Positions 1 to 7,952 are shown, counted from the first letter of the stretch. The stretch: 47,211 nucleotides of DNA from Candidatus Gastranaerophilales bacterium (GCA_944325585.1 CALVAS010000005.1:1-47211); one strand, 5' to 3'. Program-made: numbers and translations. Notes: generated by a model not told the origin, from the letters alone.

Positions 1-1
1 T

Positions 2-274
2 GAAGATTTAGGAAAAGGCCTCAGATCTCAAGTAGGTACAATCTTCTCAACAAAACAAAAAGGGCCGAGATACCTTGAAGTTGCTGAAGGTTATGTTCTT
101 GAATTAGGTTTGGACAAAAACGACGAAATTATCGGATACAAATTCGTTCACCTCGGCAAATTCATGGATGCCGTTAAAAAAGGCGTTGATCCGAAAGAAG
201 CTCTTGAAAAATTCACAAGCACTTACGGAAGATTTGATGAAGCCGTTAAGAAAATCGACCCGAGGGTGGAATAA
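2..274 (+). CDS. NifU-like iron-sulfur cluster assembly scaffold protein, C-terminal part
   Basis: The reading frame is open from base 2 to a TAA at 272-274, so the 5' part lies outside the window and about 90 C-terminal residues remain. The visible part begins EDLGKGLRSQVGT, has KGPRYLEVAEGYV in the middle and ends in DPRVE. I recognise this as the tail of the roughly 240-residue NifU_N-type 'iron-sulfur cluster assembly scaffold' proteins that sit directly before GGGtGRT genes in Bacteroidetes and Clostridia. That gene order is present here, with the GGGtGRT gene 177 bases downstream. The cluster-binding cysteines of this family are N-terminal and cannot be checked. Function in Fe-S assembly is inferred from family name only. 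Confidence 0.7.
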   Translation, partial: EDLGKGLRSQVGTIFSTKQKGPRYLEVAEGYVLELGLDKNDEIIGYKFVHLGKFMDAVKKGVDPKEALEKFTSTYGRFDEAVKKIDPRVE

Positions 275-451
275 GCAAATTCCCGGTAGAGTGAAGGGCG
301 AAGCCCAAACTCGTAACATCCACAGCTCCGCTTGAGCGGCTCAAATTTGAAAAATTTGAAAAGCGAAAACAAGGAGCAGGAAAGCCGGATAATTTGATAA
401 AACAGGCAAAATCAAAAAATAAAAGTAATTAAAAATTAAGAGGAAATAAAA
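275..451. other. Intergenic spacer with small hairpins
   Basis: This 177-base spacer lies between the scaffold gene and the GGGtGRT gene. It holds a two-step hairpin at 289-312 (GAGT/ACTC outside, GGGC/GCCC inside) and a second short one at 328-339 (CCGC-TTGA-GCGG). Neither is followed by a T-run, so they do not look like intrinsic terminators. A ribosome binding site AGAGGAA lies just before the ATG at 452. The two genes may still be co-transcribed. Confidence 0.4.
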
Positions 452-1456
452 ATGACAGTAAAATTTGAAGGACAAGACAGACGTCAGGCTAAATTGAACA
501 AAATTTTACCGGAATACGGCTTCAAATCACTTGAAGACGCACGTGATCTTTGTTTGTCAAAAGGCATCGACGTTGATAAAATTGTTAAAGGAATTCAGCC
601 TATCGCATTTGAAAATGCTGTTTGGGCATATACTTTAGGCGCAGCTATTGCATTGAAAAAAGAAGCAAAATCAGCTGCAGAAGCAGCAAGTTTAATCGGT
701 GAAGGTTTGCAGGCATTCTGTGTTCCGGGATCTGTAGGCGACACAAGAAAAGTAGGACTTGGTCACGGAAATTTGGCAGCTATGCTTTTGAGAGAAGAAA
801 CTAAATGTTTCTGCTTCCTCGCAGGCCACGAATCTTTCGCTGCTGCTGAAGGTGCTATCGGTATTGCAAGAAACGCTAACAAAGTAAGAAAAGAGCCTTT
901 GAGAGTAATCTTGAACGGTCTTGGAAAAGATGCAGCTTACATCATCTCAAGAATCAACGGTTTCACATCAGTTGAAACTAAATACGATTACAAAACAGGC
1001 GAATTGAAAATCGTTAAAGAACAACCGTTCTCAGACGGCGAAAGAGCAAAAGTTAAATGCTACGGTGCTGACGATGTTTCAGAAGGTGTTGCAATTATGA
1101 TTCACGAAGGCGTTGATGTTTCTATCACAGGTAACTCAACTAACCCGACAAGATTCCAACACCCTGTTGCAGGTACTTACAAAAAATGGTGCTTCGAAAA
1201 CGGACGTAAATACTTCTCAGTAGCATCAGGCGGCGGTACAGGAAGAACACTTCACCCTGATAACGTTGCTGCAGGCCCGGCTTCATACGGTATGACTGAT
1301 ACTATGGGCAGAATGCACGGTGATGCTCAATTTGCAGGTTCATCTTCAGTTCCTGCTCACGTTGAAATGATGGGTATTATCGGTATGGGCAACAACCCGA
1401 TGGTTGGTGCAACCGTTGCAGTTGCAGTTGCCGTTGAAGGCGCTTTGAATAAATAG
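452..1456 (+). CDS. GGGtGRT family protein (function unknown)
   Basis: The 334-residue protein carries the family signature GGGTGRT at residues 260-266, in the context SGGGTGRTLHPD. It has many glycines and several conserved-looking histidines and cysteines (GLGHGN near 103-108, KCFCFLAGHE near 118-127). There is no signal peptide or membrane segment, so it should be cytosolic. Length is normal for the family. The ATG at 452 has a good ribosome binding site (AGAGGAA). It follows a NifU-like scaffold gene, the arrangement seen for this family elsewhere, which suggests a link to Fe-S or redox chemistry, but no reaction is established that I know of. Codon choice looks like that of a well-expressed gene. 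A strong terminator follows immediately. Confidence 0.85.
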   Translation: MTVKFEGQDRRQAKLNKILPEYGFKSLEDARDLCLSKGIDVDKIVKGIQPIAFENAVWAYTLGAAIALKKEAKSAAEAASLIGEGLQAFCVPGSVGDTRKVGLGHGNLAAMLLREETKCFCFLAGHESFAAAEGAIGIARNANKVRKEPLRVILNGLGKDAAYIISRINGFTSVETKYDYKTGELKIVKEQPFSDGERAKVKCYGADDVSEGVAIMIHEGVDVSITGNSTNPTRFQHPVAGTYKKWCFENGRKYFSVASGGGTGRTLHPDNVAAGPASYGMTDTMGRMHGDAQFAGSSSVPAHVEMMGIIGMGNNPMVGATVAVAVAVEGALNK

Positions 1457-1477
1457 TTATTCAAAATGAAATTAAAC

Positions 1478-1511
1478 AAAAAAGCGGACAAATATATTGT
1501 CCGCTTTTTTT
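1478..1511. terminator. Bidirectional intrinsic terminator
   Basis: The stem GCGGACAA (1484-1491) pairs with TTGTCCGC (1497-1504). It is flanked by an A-run on the left and a T-run on the right, so it can end transcription on both strands. It lies between the GGGtGRT gene (+) and the His-rich gene (-), which converge here. Confidence 0.9.
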
Positions 1512-1533
1512 GTGTGAGTTTTAAAAATTAAAA

Positions 1534-1878
1534 TCAGTTGTTTTTGTTTCTAGCTTCAAAAATCAGATTTTTTATTGCGATTTCTAATGCTTCGGTTTCG
1601 CTTACATTATGTTCAGCTGCATAATCTTTAATTTTTTGGATTGCTTCTTCGCTCAATCTTCTGTTGAACGGAATACGTTTGTTGTCGCATTTTCTGCCTG
1701 CGCCGTCGCGTTTTCCGCCCCAGCCGCAGCCTTTACCTTCGCCGCCGCCATGGCAGTGTCCCTCACCGTGTCCGTGACAGTGATGTTCGCCTTCATGACC
1801 TTCGCAGTGATGACCTTCTCCATGATGACAGCCTTCGCCGTGATGACAACCGTGTTCATGATTACAATGTTCGTGCAT
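1534..1878 (-). CDS. His/Cys-rich protein with ribbon-helix-helix-like C-terminus, possible metal-responsive regulator
   Basis: The first 51 of 114 residues contain 17 histidines and 7 cysteines among glycine and glutamate, a typical soft-metal-binding low-complexity stretch. The rest begins GGKRDGAGRK (54-63), followed by KRIPFNRRLSEEAIQKIKDYA and NVSETEALEIAI. That looks like a short beta strand and two helices of the Arc/MetJ/CopG (RHH) kind. I do not recognise a named family. Start is supported by an unusually strong ribosome binding site (AAGGAGGG) just upstream and a promoter at 1902-1929. A metal sensor or nickel/zinc storage protein that controls transcription is an inference from the two halves. 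No transporter gene is adjacent. Confidence 0.75.
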   Translation of the reverse strand: MHEHCNHEHGCHHGEGCHHGEGHHCEGHEGEHHCHGHGEGHCHGGGEGKGCGWGGKRDGAGRKCDNKRIPFNRRLSEEAIQKIKDYAAEHNVSETEALEIAIKNLIFEARNKNN

Positions 1879-1901
1879 TTTATTCCCTCCTTATAATATA
1901 C

Positions 1902-1929
1902 ATGATAACTCTGAATTTGATTTTGTCAA
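1902..1929 (-). promoter_or_regulatory. Promoter of the His-rich protein gene
   Basis: On the minus strand TTGACA (1924-1929) and TATCAT (1902-1907) are separated by 16 bases. Transcription would start near 1895, giving a very short leader with the AAGGAGGG ribosome binding site. Confidence 0.6.
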
Positions 1930-2014
1930 TACGTAATCAAGATAAATTTTTATTCCAAAAATTTTATGTTTGTCTTAGAATGAAAATATAACTTTATTTA
2001 AGGGGAGATAAGAA

Positions 2015-2968
2015 ATGGCTAAAAACAGAATTGGAATTGATGTTGGCGGAACAAATGTGAAAATTGCGCTTGTGGACACAAAAGGAAAAATCGTTTATTC
2101 AAATTCGGTGCCGACGCGTGCCGAAATGGGTTATGAATATACCGTAAATAATATTAAACAGGCAATTTATGACTTGCTTAAGGAAACCAAATTAACGACA
2201 AAAGATATTGAAGGAATCGGATTTGGATTTCCGGGACAGGTTGATTACAAAGCAGGTATTGTAAGAAATGCTCCGAACATTCCGGGCTGGGTAGAGGTTC
2301 CGATAGCAAAACTCATTGAAGATGAGTTTAAAATCCCGACACGCGTAGATAATGATGTAAGATGTGCGGCTCTTGGCGAATTGAAATACGGTGCCGGAAA
2401 AGGCTGTGAAAACATGATTTGTATTACGGTTGGAACAGGTATTGGTTCAGGTTTGATTCTCAACGGAAAACTTGTAAGAGGAGCTTCTAATGCTGCTGGT
2501 GAAATCGGACACATAAAACTTCAAATGCAGGATGGACCTATTTGCGGCTGCGGAGATACAGGATGTTTGGAAGCCTTTGCATCAGGACCTTCAATTGTTG
2601 CAATGGCAGAGGATTATATCAGAGGCGGAAAGTCTACTAAATTCCGAGAAATGGCAAACGGCGGACAGATTACACCGTATATTGTCTGCGAAGCTGCAAA
2701 AGCAGGAGATCCTGTTGCGAAGAGAATTTTCACAATCATGGGTGAATATATCGGAATCGGTATGGCAAGTGTTGTAAACCTTTTGAACCCTGAAAAGATT
2801 ATTATTGGCGGCGGAGTTGCAGATGCGGGCGATATTCTGCTTGCACCTTTGACTGAAACTCTTAAAAAACGCGCTATGAAGATTGCGGGTTCTGCGGTTG
2901 AAGTTGTGCCTGCGCAGCTGGGTAACACTGCCGGAGTTATCGGTGCAAGTCTTCTAATCGAGAGTTAA
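2015..2968 (+). CDS. ROK family glucokinase
   Basis: This 317-residue sugar kinase would phosphorylate glucose or a related hexose with ATP in the cytosol. It has the N-terminal phosphate-binding motif DVGGTNVK (9-16), the catalytic aspartate in VDND (D114), the glycine loop VGTGIGSG (139-146) and the ROK signature EIGH (163-166), followed by the zinc cysteines C177, C179 and C184 in CGCGDTGCLE. There is no N-terminal helix-turn-helix, so it is a kinase and not a ROK repressor. Length fits ROK glucokinases. Start is supported by AGGGGAG at 2001-2007. It appears monocistronic. Substrate choice within the ROK family cannot be read from sequence with certainty. Confidence 0.88.
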   Translation: MAKNRIGIDVGGTNVKIALVDTKGKIVYSNSVPTRAEMGYEYTVNNIKQAIYDLLKETKLTTKDIEGIGFGFPGQVDYKAGIVRNAPNIPGWVEVPIAKLIEDEFKIPTRVDNDVRCAALGELKYGAGKGCENMICITVGTGIGSGLILNGKLVRGASNAAGEIGHIKLQMQDGPICGCGDTGCLEAFASGPSIVAMAEDYIRGGKSTKFREMANGGQITPYIVCEAAKAGDPVAKRIFTIMGEYIGIGMASVVNLLNPEKIIIGGGVADAGDILLAPLTETLKKRAMKIAGSAVEVVPAQLGNTAGVIGASLLIES

Positions 2969-2977
2969 ATTATTTAT

Positions 2978-3021
2978 GTACATTCTTTTCTTTTGTTGCG
3001 ATGCAAAAGAAAAGAATGTAC
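2978..3021. repeat. Perfect 18-bp inverted repeat after the glucokinase gene
   Basis: The arms 2978-2995 and 3004-3021 are exact reverse complements around an 8-base loop. They are TTTTC-rich, and no T-run follows on the + strand, so this is not a standard terminator. It could still act as one, or be one end of the larger intergenic element that continues to 3134. Confidence 0.75.
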
Positions 3022-3048
3022 CAAGAAAAGAAAACACGCATACCGTTT

Positions 3049-3134
3049 AATCACTACTAAACTCAACCTGAGCGGATTAACTCGCTAACGCTCAAACAAA
3101 ATCCGCTTTGCTATTGTTTCGTTAAGTAGTGATT
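3049..3134. repeat. Nested inverted repeat element
   Basis: The outer arms AATCACTAC (3049-3057) and GTAGTGATT (3126-3134) enclose inner arms AGCGGATT (3071-3078) and AATCCGCT (3100-3107). The whole could fold as a long interrupted hairpin or cruciform. The right outer arm overlaps the -35 box of the holA promoter by two bases. No open frame of note is present. Dispersed intergenic repeat or regulatory structure is possible. Confidence 0.55.
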
Positions 3135-3160
3135 GACAAAATTTTAAATACTCATAATAT
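3133..3160 (+). promoter_or_regulatory. Promoter of holA-holB
   Basis: A consensus TTGACA (3133-3138) and TAATAT (3155-3160) are separated by 16 bases, about 50 bases before the holA ATG. No clear ribosome binding site precedes the ATG at 3213. Confidence 0.6.
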
Positions 3161-3212
3161 TTTTATGCAGATGAAATTTGTTTCGTAACTTCATTTGTGA
3201 TAAAAATAAATT

Positions 3213-4169
3213 ATGGCAGTGTATTTTTTCTACGGAGACGAAGATTTTAATATAGAAAAAGAAATCGACAAACTGAAAAAGGGTTTGGATAAAAATTTTC
3301 TGGAAATGAGTTTTAAAACTTATGACAATCCAAAATTTCCGGATTTAATTTCAGTTCTTCGTTCGCAGCCGATGATGTTCGGCAAAATGCTTGTTATCAT
3401 AAACTGCCTTGATTATTTTACCAAAACTTTTGATGACAAACAGATTAAAGAAATTGAAAGCGCTCTTGAAAATAATAACGAAAACCTTGATATAGCCTTT
3501 GTTGCTGTGCTGCCTCGCGAGGGCGGTAAAAAACTCGACAGCCGCAAAAAACTTTTCAAAGTTCTGGCAAAACACAATGCAAAAGAATGTGCATCAATTC
3601 CGAGTTACAAAACTGCTGAACTGGAAGATTGGGTTAAAAAATCCGCGAAATCCAAGTCATTGAAAATTAATCCTGACGCGGTAACGGCGCTTATTTCACA
3701 GGTCGGCAACAACCTTCGCCAGCTTGACGGTGAACTGGAAAAATTGAAACTTATGTGCTTTCCGGACAAAATCGCAACAAAAGAAATGGTTAAAGAAATT
3801 TGCATTTCAAACGAAGATCTCTTTGCATTTTCTGATTATTTGATGGTTGGAGAAAAAGATAAGGCGCTTTTAGAGTATAGAAAACTCTTAGAAAAAAAAT
3901 ATCCGCTTGAAATTTTGTCGACTTTGCAGACAATGTTGAGACGCTGGATAGTTATTAAAGCCAGAGCGTCTGAACTTACACCGTTTGAACTCGGCAAACT
4001 TACGGGTCAGCATGAATATGTTGTCAAACTTTCTATTCAGAAACTTAAAAAAACAAACCTGAAAGATCTTGTAAAAATGAAAAAGAATTTAACCGAGGCT
4101 GAATTTAAAATCAAATCAGGTCAGGCTTTCAACGTGGAAGATGAGGTGGAAAATGCTTTCCTCAAGTAA
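3213..4169 (+). CDS. holA: DNA polymerase III delta subunit (clamp-loader subunit)
   Basis: The 318-residue protein starts MAVYFFYGDEDFNIEKEIDKL, the usual N-terminus of bacterial HolA. It continues with FGKMLVIINCLDYF, VAVLPREGGKKLDSRKKLFK and the C-terminal helical region ILSTLQTMLRRWIVIK, all typical of the delta family. Delta opens the beta sliding clamp so that it can be loaded on DNA at the replication fork. Length is close to the usual 330-340 residues. The ATG has no obvious ribosome binding site. Its 3' end overlaps the 5' end of the delta-prime gene, so the two clamp-loader subunits are translationally linked. Confidence 0.85.
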   Translation: MAVYFFYGDEDFNIEKEIDKLKKGLDKNFLEMSFKTYDNPKFPDLISVLRSQPMMFGKMLVIINCLDYFTKTFDDKQIKEIESALENNNENLDIAFVAVLPREGGKKLDSRKKLFKVLAKHNAKECASIPSYKTAELEDWVKKSAKSKSLKINPDAVTALISQVGNNLRQLDGELEKLKLMCFPDKIATKEMVKEICISNEDLFAFSDYLMVGEKDKALLEYRKLLEKKYPLEILSTLQTMLRRWIVIKARASELTPFELGKLTGQHEYVVKLSIQKLKKTNLKDLVKMKKNLTEAEFKIKSGQAFNVEDEVENAFLK

Positions 4170-5022
4170 AGTCAGAGAAGATTATCCAAAATTAATCGAA
4201 TATTTTGAAAGCGGAATTAACAACCCTGCAAGAAGCATTGCACATTGTATTCTTCTTTACGGAAACGATTTGGACGTACAGTATCAGATTGCTCTGGAAG
4301 TTGCGCGGATGCTTAATTGTAAAGGTACGCACACCCCTGATTGTGATTGTCTTAACTGCCGGTGGATTCGCGAAAACAATCATCCAGAAGTGAGAACAAT
4401 TTCAAAAGTTGATAACAAACCTTCGGACGATGATGCCAAAACAGTAATTTCAATTGCGCAGGCAAGAATGATTAAAAATGATCTTCTTGTGACTTCCGAG
4501 TATCACAGAGTCTTGATTTTTTGCGATAAAGATAAGGACGGAAATATTTGCCCGCTTAATGAAATCAATTTTCCGGAAGCTGCTGCAAATGCGCTTTTGA
4601 AAACATTTGAGGAACCGCCTTCCGGTACAACTTTTTTCTTCCTTACAAAAGACAAAACAGATGTAATCACAACTGTTCTTTCGCGCGCGCAAAGTTTCTT
4701 TGTTCCCTCAAAACTTGCAGAAGACAGAGACTTTTCAATAGTAAAAGATGTCATGGATTTCTTTCTTGAAATTGAGCGTTCACAAGTTTTGGATTTTAAT
4801 GAAAAGCTGATTGCATTAACTGCCGAGCATGAACCGCTGACGATTTTAACCCAGATGCAAAACTATCTTGCGGCGGTGCTTTCGGGCGGAAATTTGAGCA
4901 GAGCAAAACAGTATGAATTTATTAAACATTTAAAGACAATTGAAAATGCCAAAAAAGAATTTGCAGTAAACATGAATCCGCAAACAATTTTTGAAACCTT
5001 GAGTCTCAATATGGTTTTGTAA
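4141..5022 (+). CDS. holB: DNA polymerase III delta-prime subunit
   Basis: This 293-residue AAA+ clamp-loader subunit lacks a working Walker A: the position holds GNDLDVQYQI where a P-loop would be, as is common for the stator subunit delta prime. A zinc module is formed by C60, C68, C70 and C73. Family blocks ANALLKTFEEPPSGTTFFFL and VLSRAQSFF are clear. The frame begins inside holA. ATG 4141 (MRWKML) and ATG 4153 (MLSSSK) are both possible, and AGGTGG at 4144-4149 would serve the second. Adjacent to holA, it would form the delta-delta-prime pair of the loader. Confidence 0.83.
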   Translation: MRWKMLSSSKVREDYPKLIEYFESGINNPARSIAHCILLYGNDLDVQYQIALEVARMLNCKGTHTPDCDCLNCRWIRENNHPEVRTISKVDNKPSDDDAKTVISIAQARMIKNDLLVTSEYHRVLIFCDKDKDGNICPLNEINFPEAAANALLKTFEEPPSGTTFFFLTKDKTDVITTVLSRAQSFFVPSKLAEDRDFSIVKDVMDFFLEIERSQVLDFNEKLIALTAEHEPLTILTQMQNYLAAVLSGGNLSRAKQYEFIKHLKTIENAKKEFAVNMNPQTIFETLSLNMVL

Positions 5023-5035
5023 ATTTTTTAACAAA

Positions 5036-5064
5036 TTGATTATCAGATATTTATTATCTATAAT
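5036..5064 (+). promoter_or_regulatory. Promoter of histidine kinase gene, probably leaderless
   Basis: TTGATT (5036-5041) and TATAAT (5059-5064) are spaced by 17 bases. The ATG at 5071 begins only 6 bases after the -10 box, about where transcription should start, and no ribosome binding site is present. A leaderless mRNA is the simplest reading. Confidence 0.6.
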
Positions 5065-5070
5065 TTAATC

Positions 5071-6729
5071 ATGAAAAAGTTTGATATTTTTAACCGCTTT
5101 AGGGATGCGGTAATTATCACAAACAATAAAAGGGAAGTCGTTTATAAAAATAACAAATTTAAAAGATGGTTCCCTGAATTTTCCGATATCAAAAAGTTTT
5201 CGCATAACGCAAATTTTGACATCTGTCCGCTCGAAACCGAAAATGTCGAAAACTATTCTCCCATCTATAACGCAATGATTTCAAAAGAGGATTTTTCCGC
5301 AAGAATTTCTTACCAGAGTGAAAGAGGAAAACTTCAATATTATGATTTGTATGCAACAAAAAGATGGAAATATACACTGATGTTTTTATCGGACATCAGC
5401 GCAGAAGCCGAATTAAATTCCGTGGAAAATTTAAATAAAAAATTAAAAGAGCGCGTTGTTTATCTCGAAAATCAGAATGAAGATTTGATGAAAATTAAAC
5501 AAAAAGCTCAATCACAAGCCATCCGAATCGCTCTCATAAACAAAGTTTCCAACATAATCAGAGAATCAATGGATCTGTCTGTTATTTTGATTTCGGCTCT
5601 TAAAGAACTGTCTGTAATGTTTGGAACTTTCAAGGCTTATTACGCGTCTTATAATAACGGGAGTTTTTGTGTTGAGGAAGTTTATCCCGCAAAAAATTCC
5701 GAAATGAAAAAAACTTTCGAGTTTGATGAAGAAACCGCTGAAACTATTCTCTCACGCAGTATTTCGGTTCAGCATACCTTAAGAGAATTTAAAGGTGCCG
5801 AATCTTTTAAACAGCCTGTTATGCGTATTGCGGTTCCGGTTTTTCACCTCCAAAACCTAATCGGTGTGATAGTTTTGCTCAGTTACAAAAAAAGAGAATT
5901 GAATGAAGAACTTGAAATTCTGGAAGCAATTTCATCACAATTGGGTAACGCAATTATAAGAGCGGAACTCTATAACAAAAATATTCAAACCGTTCACCAA
6001 TTGCAAAATGCTTTAAAAGAACTTAAAGAAACACAGCTTCATTTGATTAATTCAGAGAAAATGGCGTCACTTGGCCAGCTTGTTGCAGGCGTTGCCCATG
6101 AAATTAATACACCGATTGCCTCAATCAAATCTAATAATACAATTCTTTCAAAATTTATTCCGCGGATTCAAGACCCTGAAATATCCTCGATACTTGCTGA
6201 TATCAATGATGTTGACCGTGAAGCAATTCAAAGAATCAGTCACATGGTAACTTCGCTTAAAAAATTTGTGCGTCTCGATGAGGCCGAACTTCAGGAAGCT
6301 GATATTAACAAAGAGCTGGAACTAACGCTGGACTTGATTCGGCACGAAACTAAGAACAGAATTGAGATAGAAAAACATTACGGAGAAATCCCTCTCATAA
6401 AGTGCTATCCGAATATGCTAAATCAAGTATTCACCAATGTTTTGGTCAATGCGTGCCAGGCGATTGACGGCAAAGGAAAGATAACAATTACAACGTCTTA
6501 TACCCTCAAAACTTTGACAGTGTCTATAAAAGACACCGGAAAAGGAATTGAAAAATCAGAAATCAATAAAATTTTTACGGCAGGATATACTACAAAAGGA
6601 GTAGGAGTCGGAACAGGATTAGGATTGGCGATTTCTGCAAAAATAATTGAAAAGCACAGGGGCAAAATTATTGTAAACAGTGAAGTTGGCAAAGGTACGG
6701 AGTTTATTATTACTATCTGTAGTGAGTAG
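5071..6729 (+). CDS. Soluble sensor histidine kinase with PAS-like and GAF domains
   Basis: The protein has 552 residues and no membrane segment. Residues 1-115 look like a PAS-type sensor. Residues 113-150 are coiled coil. About 160-300 is a GAF domain, ending SSQLGNAIIRAELYN. The H-box is GQLVAGVAHEINTPIASIK with phospho-acceptor H343. The ATPase domain shows NQVFTNVLVNACQAI, DTGKGIE and GVGTGLGLAIS. This architecture belongs to the cytosolic kinases of the NtrB/DhkK style (VAHEINTP). No response regulator is adjacent, so it is an orphan in this window. Its own promoter overlaps the region just after holB. Signal unknown. Confidence 0.85.
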   Translation: MKKFDIFNRFRDAVIITNNKREVVYKNNKFKRWFPEFSDIKKFSHNANFDICPLETENVENYSPIYNAMISKEDFSARISYQSERGKLQYYDLYATKRWKYTLMFLSDISAEAELNSVENLNKKLKERVVYLENQNEDLMKIKQKAQSQAIRIALINKVSNIIRESMDLSVILISALKELSVMFGTFKAYYASYNNGSFCVEEVYPAKNSEMKKTFEFDEETAETILSRSISVQHTLREFKGAESFKQPVMRIAVPVFHLQNLIGVIVLLSYKKRELNEELEILEAISSQLGNAIIRAELYNKNIQTVHQLQNALKELKETQLHLINSEKMASLGQLVAGVAHEINTPIASIKSNNTILSKFIPRIQDPEISSILADINDVDREAIQRISHMVTSLKKFVRLDEAELQEADINKELELTLDLIRHETKNRIEIEKHYGEIPLIKCYPNMLNQVFTNVLVNACQAIDGKGKITITTSYTLKTLTVSIKDTGKGIEKSEINKIFTAGYTTKGVGVGTGLGLAISAKIIEKHRGKIIVNSEVGKGTEFIITICSE

Positions 6730-7027
6730 TATATATTAAAAAATGTTACAAATTTGATTTAAATATAATTGAATTTCATCTAATATTAAAAAAACAATCA
6801 TTAAATTTGAATAAATAATATAAGCAGTACATGACAGAAACGAAAAAATAGTTTATATTTATAATATAAAGTGTGAGTGTTACCCTTTATCAAAAATCAC
6901 ACATCCCGCAGTAAAAGATTTAATGTTAATAAATTTTAATAAAAGTAGGTAAAAAAGGCAATAATATTCTAACAAAATTTTTTATAAAAATATAGTGTGT
7001 AGAATATTTTTGTAGTGTCGGAGGAAA
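6730..7027. other. AT-rich intergenic region upstream of the HEAT-repeat gene
   Basis: This stretch of almost 300 bases has no credible gene. A TATAAT lies at 6860-6865, but its -35 region is poor. A 6-bp hairpin (GTGTGA 6871-6876 with TCACAC 6897-6902) follows shortly after. If that promoter is used, the HEAT gene has a 5' leader of roughly 150 bases, long enough to hold regulatory structure. I do not recognise a riboswitch class. Confidence 0.35.
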
Positions 7028-7888
7028 ATGATGACTATTAGTGTGAACAGCAAGAAAAAACAAGTAAAAAAGACTTTTGACGAATTATTGATGGATTTAA
7101 AAACCAGCAACTCCGAAAAAGTTCGTTATAATGCTGCGCGTGTTTTAGGCGAAATGGGCGATTCAAAAGCTGTTGAACCATTAATTGATGTTTTAAAACA
7201 TGACAAAAACGGCTCCGTAAGATTGTATGCAGCCCGTGCACTCGGTGAATTGGGTGATTCAAAAGCCACAACTCACTTAATCGAGTCATTAAGAGAAGAC
7301 AGAAATGTTGACGTACGTGTTCGTGCAGCACGTGCTCTCGGACGCCTTGGCGGCGCAATTGTTGTTGAACCGCTTGTTGAAGCTCTGAATGATGAAAATC
7401 CGCAAGTATGTATTACAGCTACAGACGCTTTGATTGAAATCGGTGATGTTGCAACCGATGCTTTAATTGAATCTCTTGACCATGAAAAAGTTAATGTTCG
7501 CTGTGATGCTACAAGAGCTCTCGGTGAAATCGGAAACAAAAAGGCTGTTGATAAAGTTATAAATATGTTGTATGACGAATGGGTAAACGTTAGAATTTAC
7601 GCAGTAACGTCTCTTGGAAAACTTAATGATACAAAAGCTGTTCCGGCGCTTATTGATGTTATGAAAAACCGTAACGAAAATGAGCTTGTAAGAGCAGGTG
7701 CAGCTGCAGCACTCGGTGTTCTTCGCGATCAAAGAGCGTTGCTTCCTTTAAGAGAATTGATTATGGAAGCTGAAGAACTTGGCGAATTGGAAGACACTGC
7801 ATTAAAATCATTCAAGAAAATCATGGCCGCAAACTGGCAGTCAATTCCGGGCGCAACAGCTCAAAAGAAGCCTGCTAATGCGTTCTAA
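7028..7888 (+). CDS. HEAT-repeat protein (PBS-lyase-like HEAT repeats)
   Basis: The 286-residue protein is built of about seven tandem HEAT repeats of roughly 31 residues, such as VRYNAARVLGEMGDSKAVEP and the next one VRLYAARALGELGDSKAT. This is the repeat type found in cyanobacterial phycobilin lyases (CpcE, NblB) and in many scaffold proteins. No phycobilisome genes are near, so a general protein-protein scaffold role is more likely. The C-terminal tail is basic and alanine-rich. No signal peptide. The first ATG (7028) follows GGAGG. An adjacent second ATG could also serve. Monocistronic, with its own terminator. Confidence 0.8.
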   Translation: MMTISVNSKKKQVKKTFDELLMDLKTSNSEKVRYNAARVLGEMGDSKAVEPLIDVLKHDKNGSVRLYAARALGELGDSKATTHLIESLREDRNVDVRVRAARALGRLGGAIVVEPLVEALNDENPQVCITATDALIEIGDVATDALIESLDHEKVNVRCDATRALGEIGNKKAVDKVINMLYDEWVNVRIYAVTSLGKLNDTKAVPALIDVMKNRNENELVRAGAAAALGVLRDQRALLPLRELIMEAEELGELEDTALKSFKKIMAANWQSIPGATAQKKPANAF

Positions 7889-7926
7889 AAACTAATTTGG
7901 TATAATTCTCAAATTCATATATGTAC

Positions 7927-7952
7927 AAAAGACCGCCAATGCGGTCTTTTTA
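7927..7952 (+). terminator. Intrinsic terminator of the HEAT-repeat gene
   Basis: AAAAGACCGC (7927-7936) pairs with GCGGTCTTTT (7941-7950) around loop CAAT, followed by more T-rich sequence. Confidence 0.88.

Noticed and set aside
1609-1896. Plus-strand frame of 95 residues opposite the His-rich gene
   Set aside because: Its valine/alanine/phenylalanine-rich translation is the antisense of His/Gly codons. The minus-strand gene has promoter and ribosome binding site.
2614-2928. Minus-strand frame inside the ROK glucokinase gene
   Set aside because: No ribosome binding site and no recognisable protein; antisense to a fully conserved kinase.
7038-7358. Minus-strand frame of 106 residues inside the HEAT-repeat gene
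   Set aside because: It is a shadow of the repeat codons. The plus-strand frame has clear HEAT repeats and start signals.
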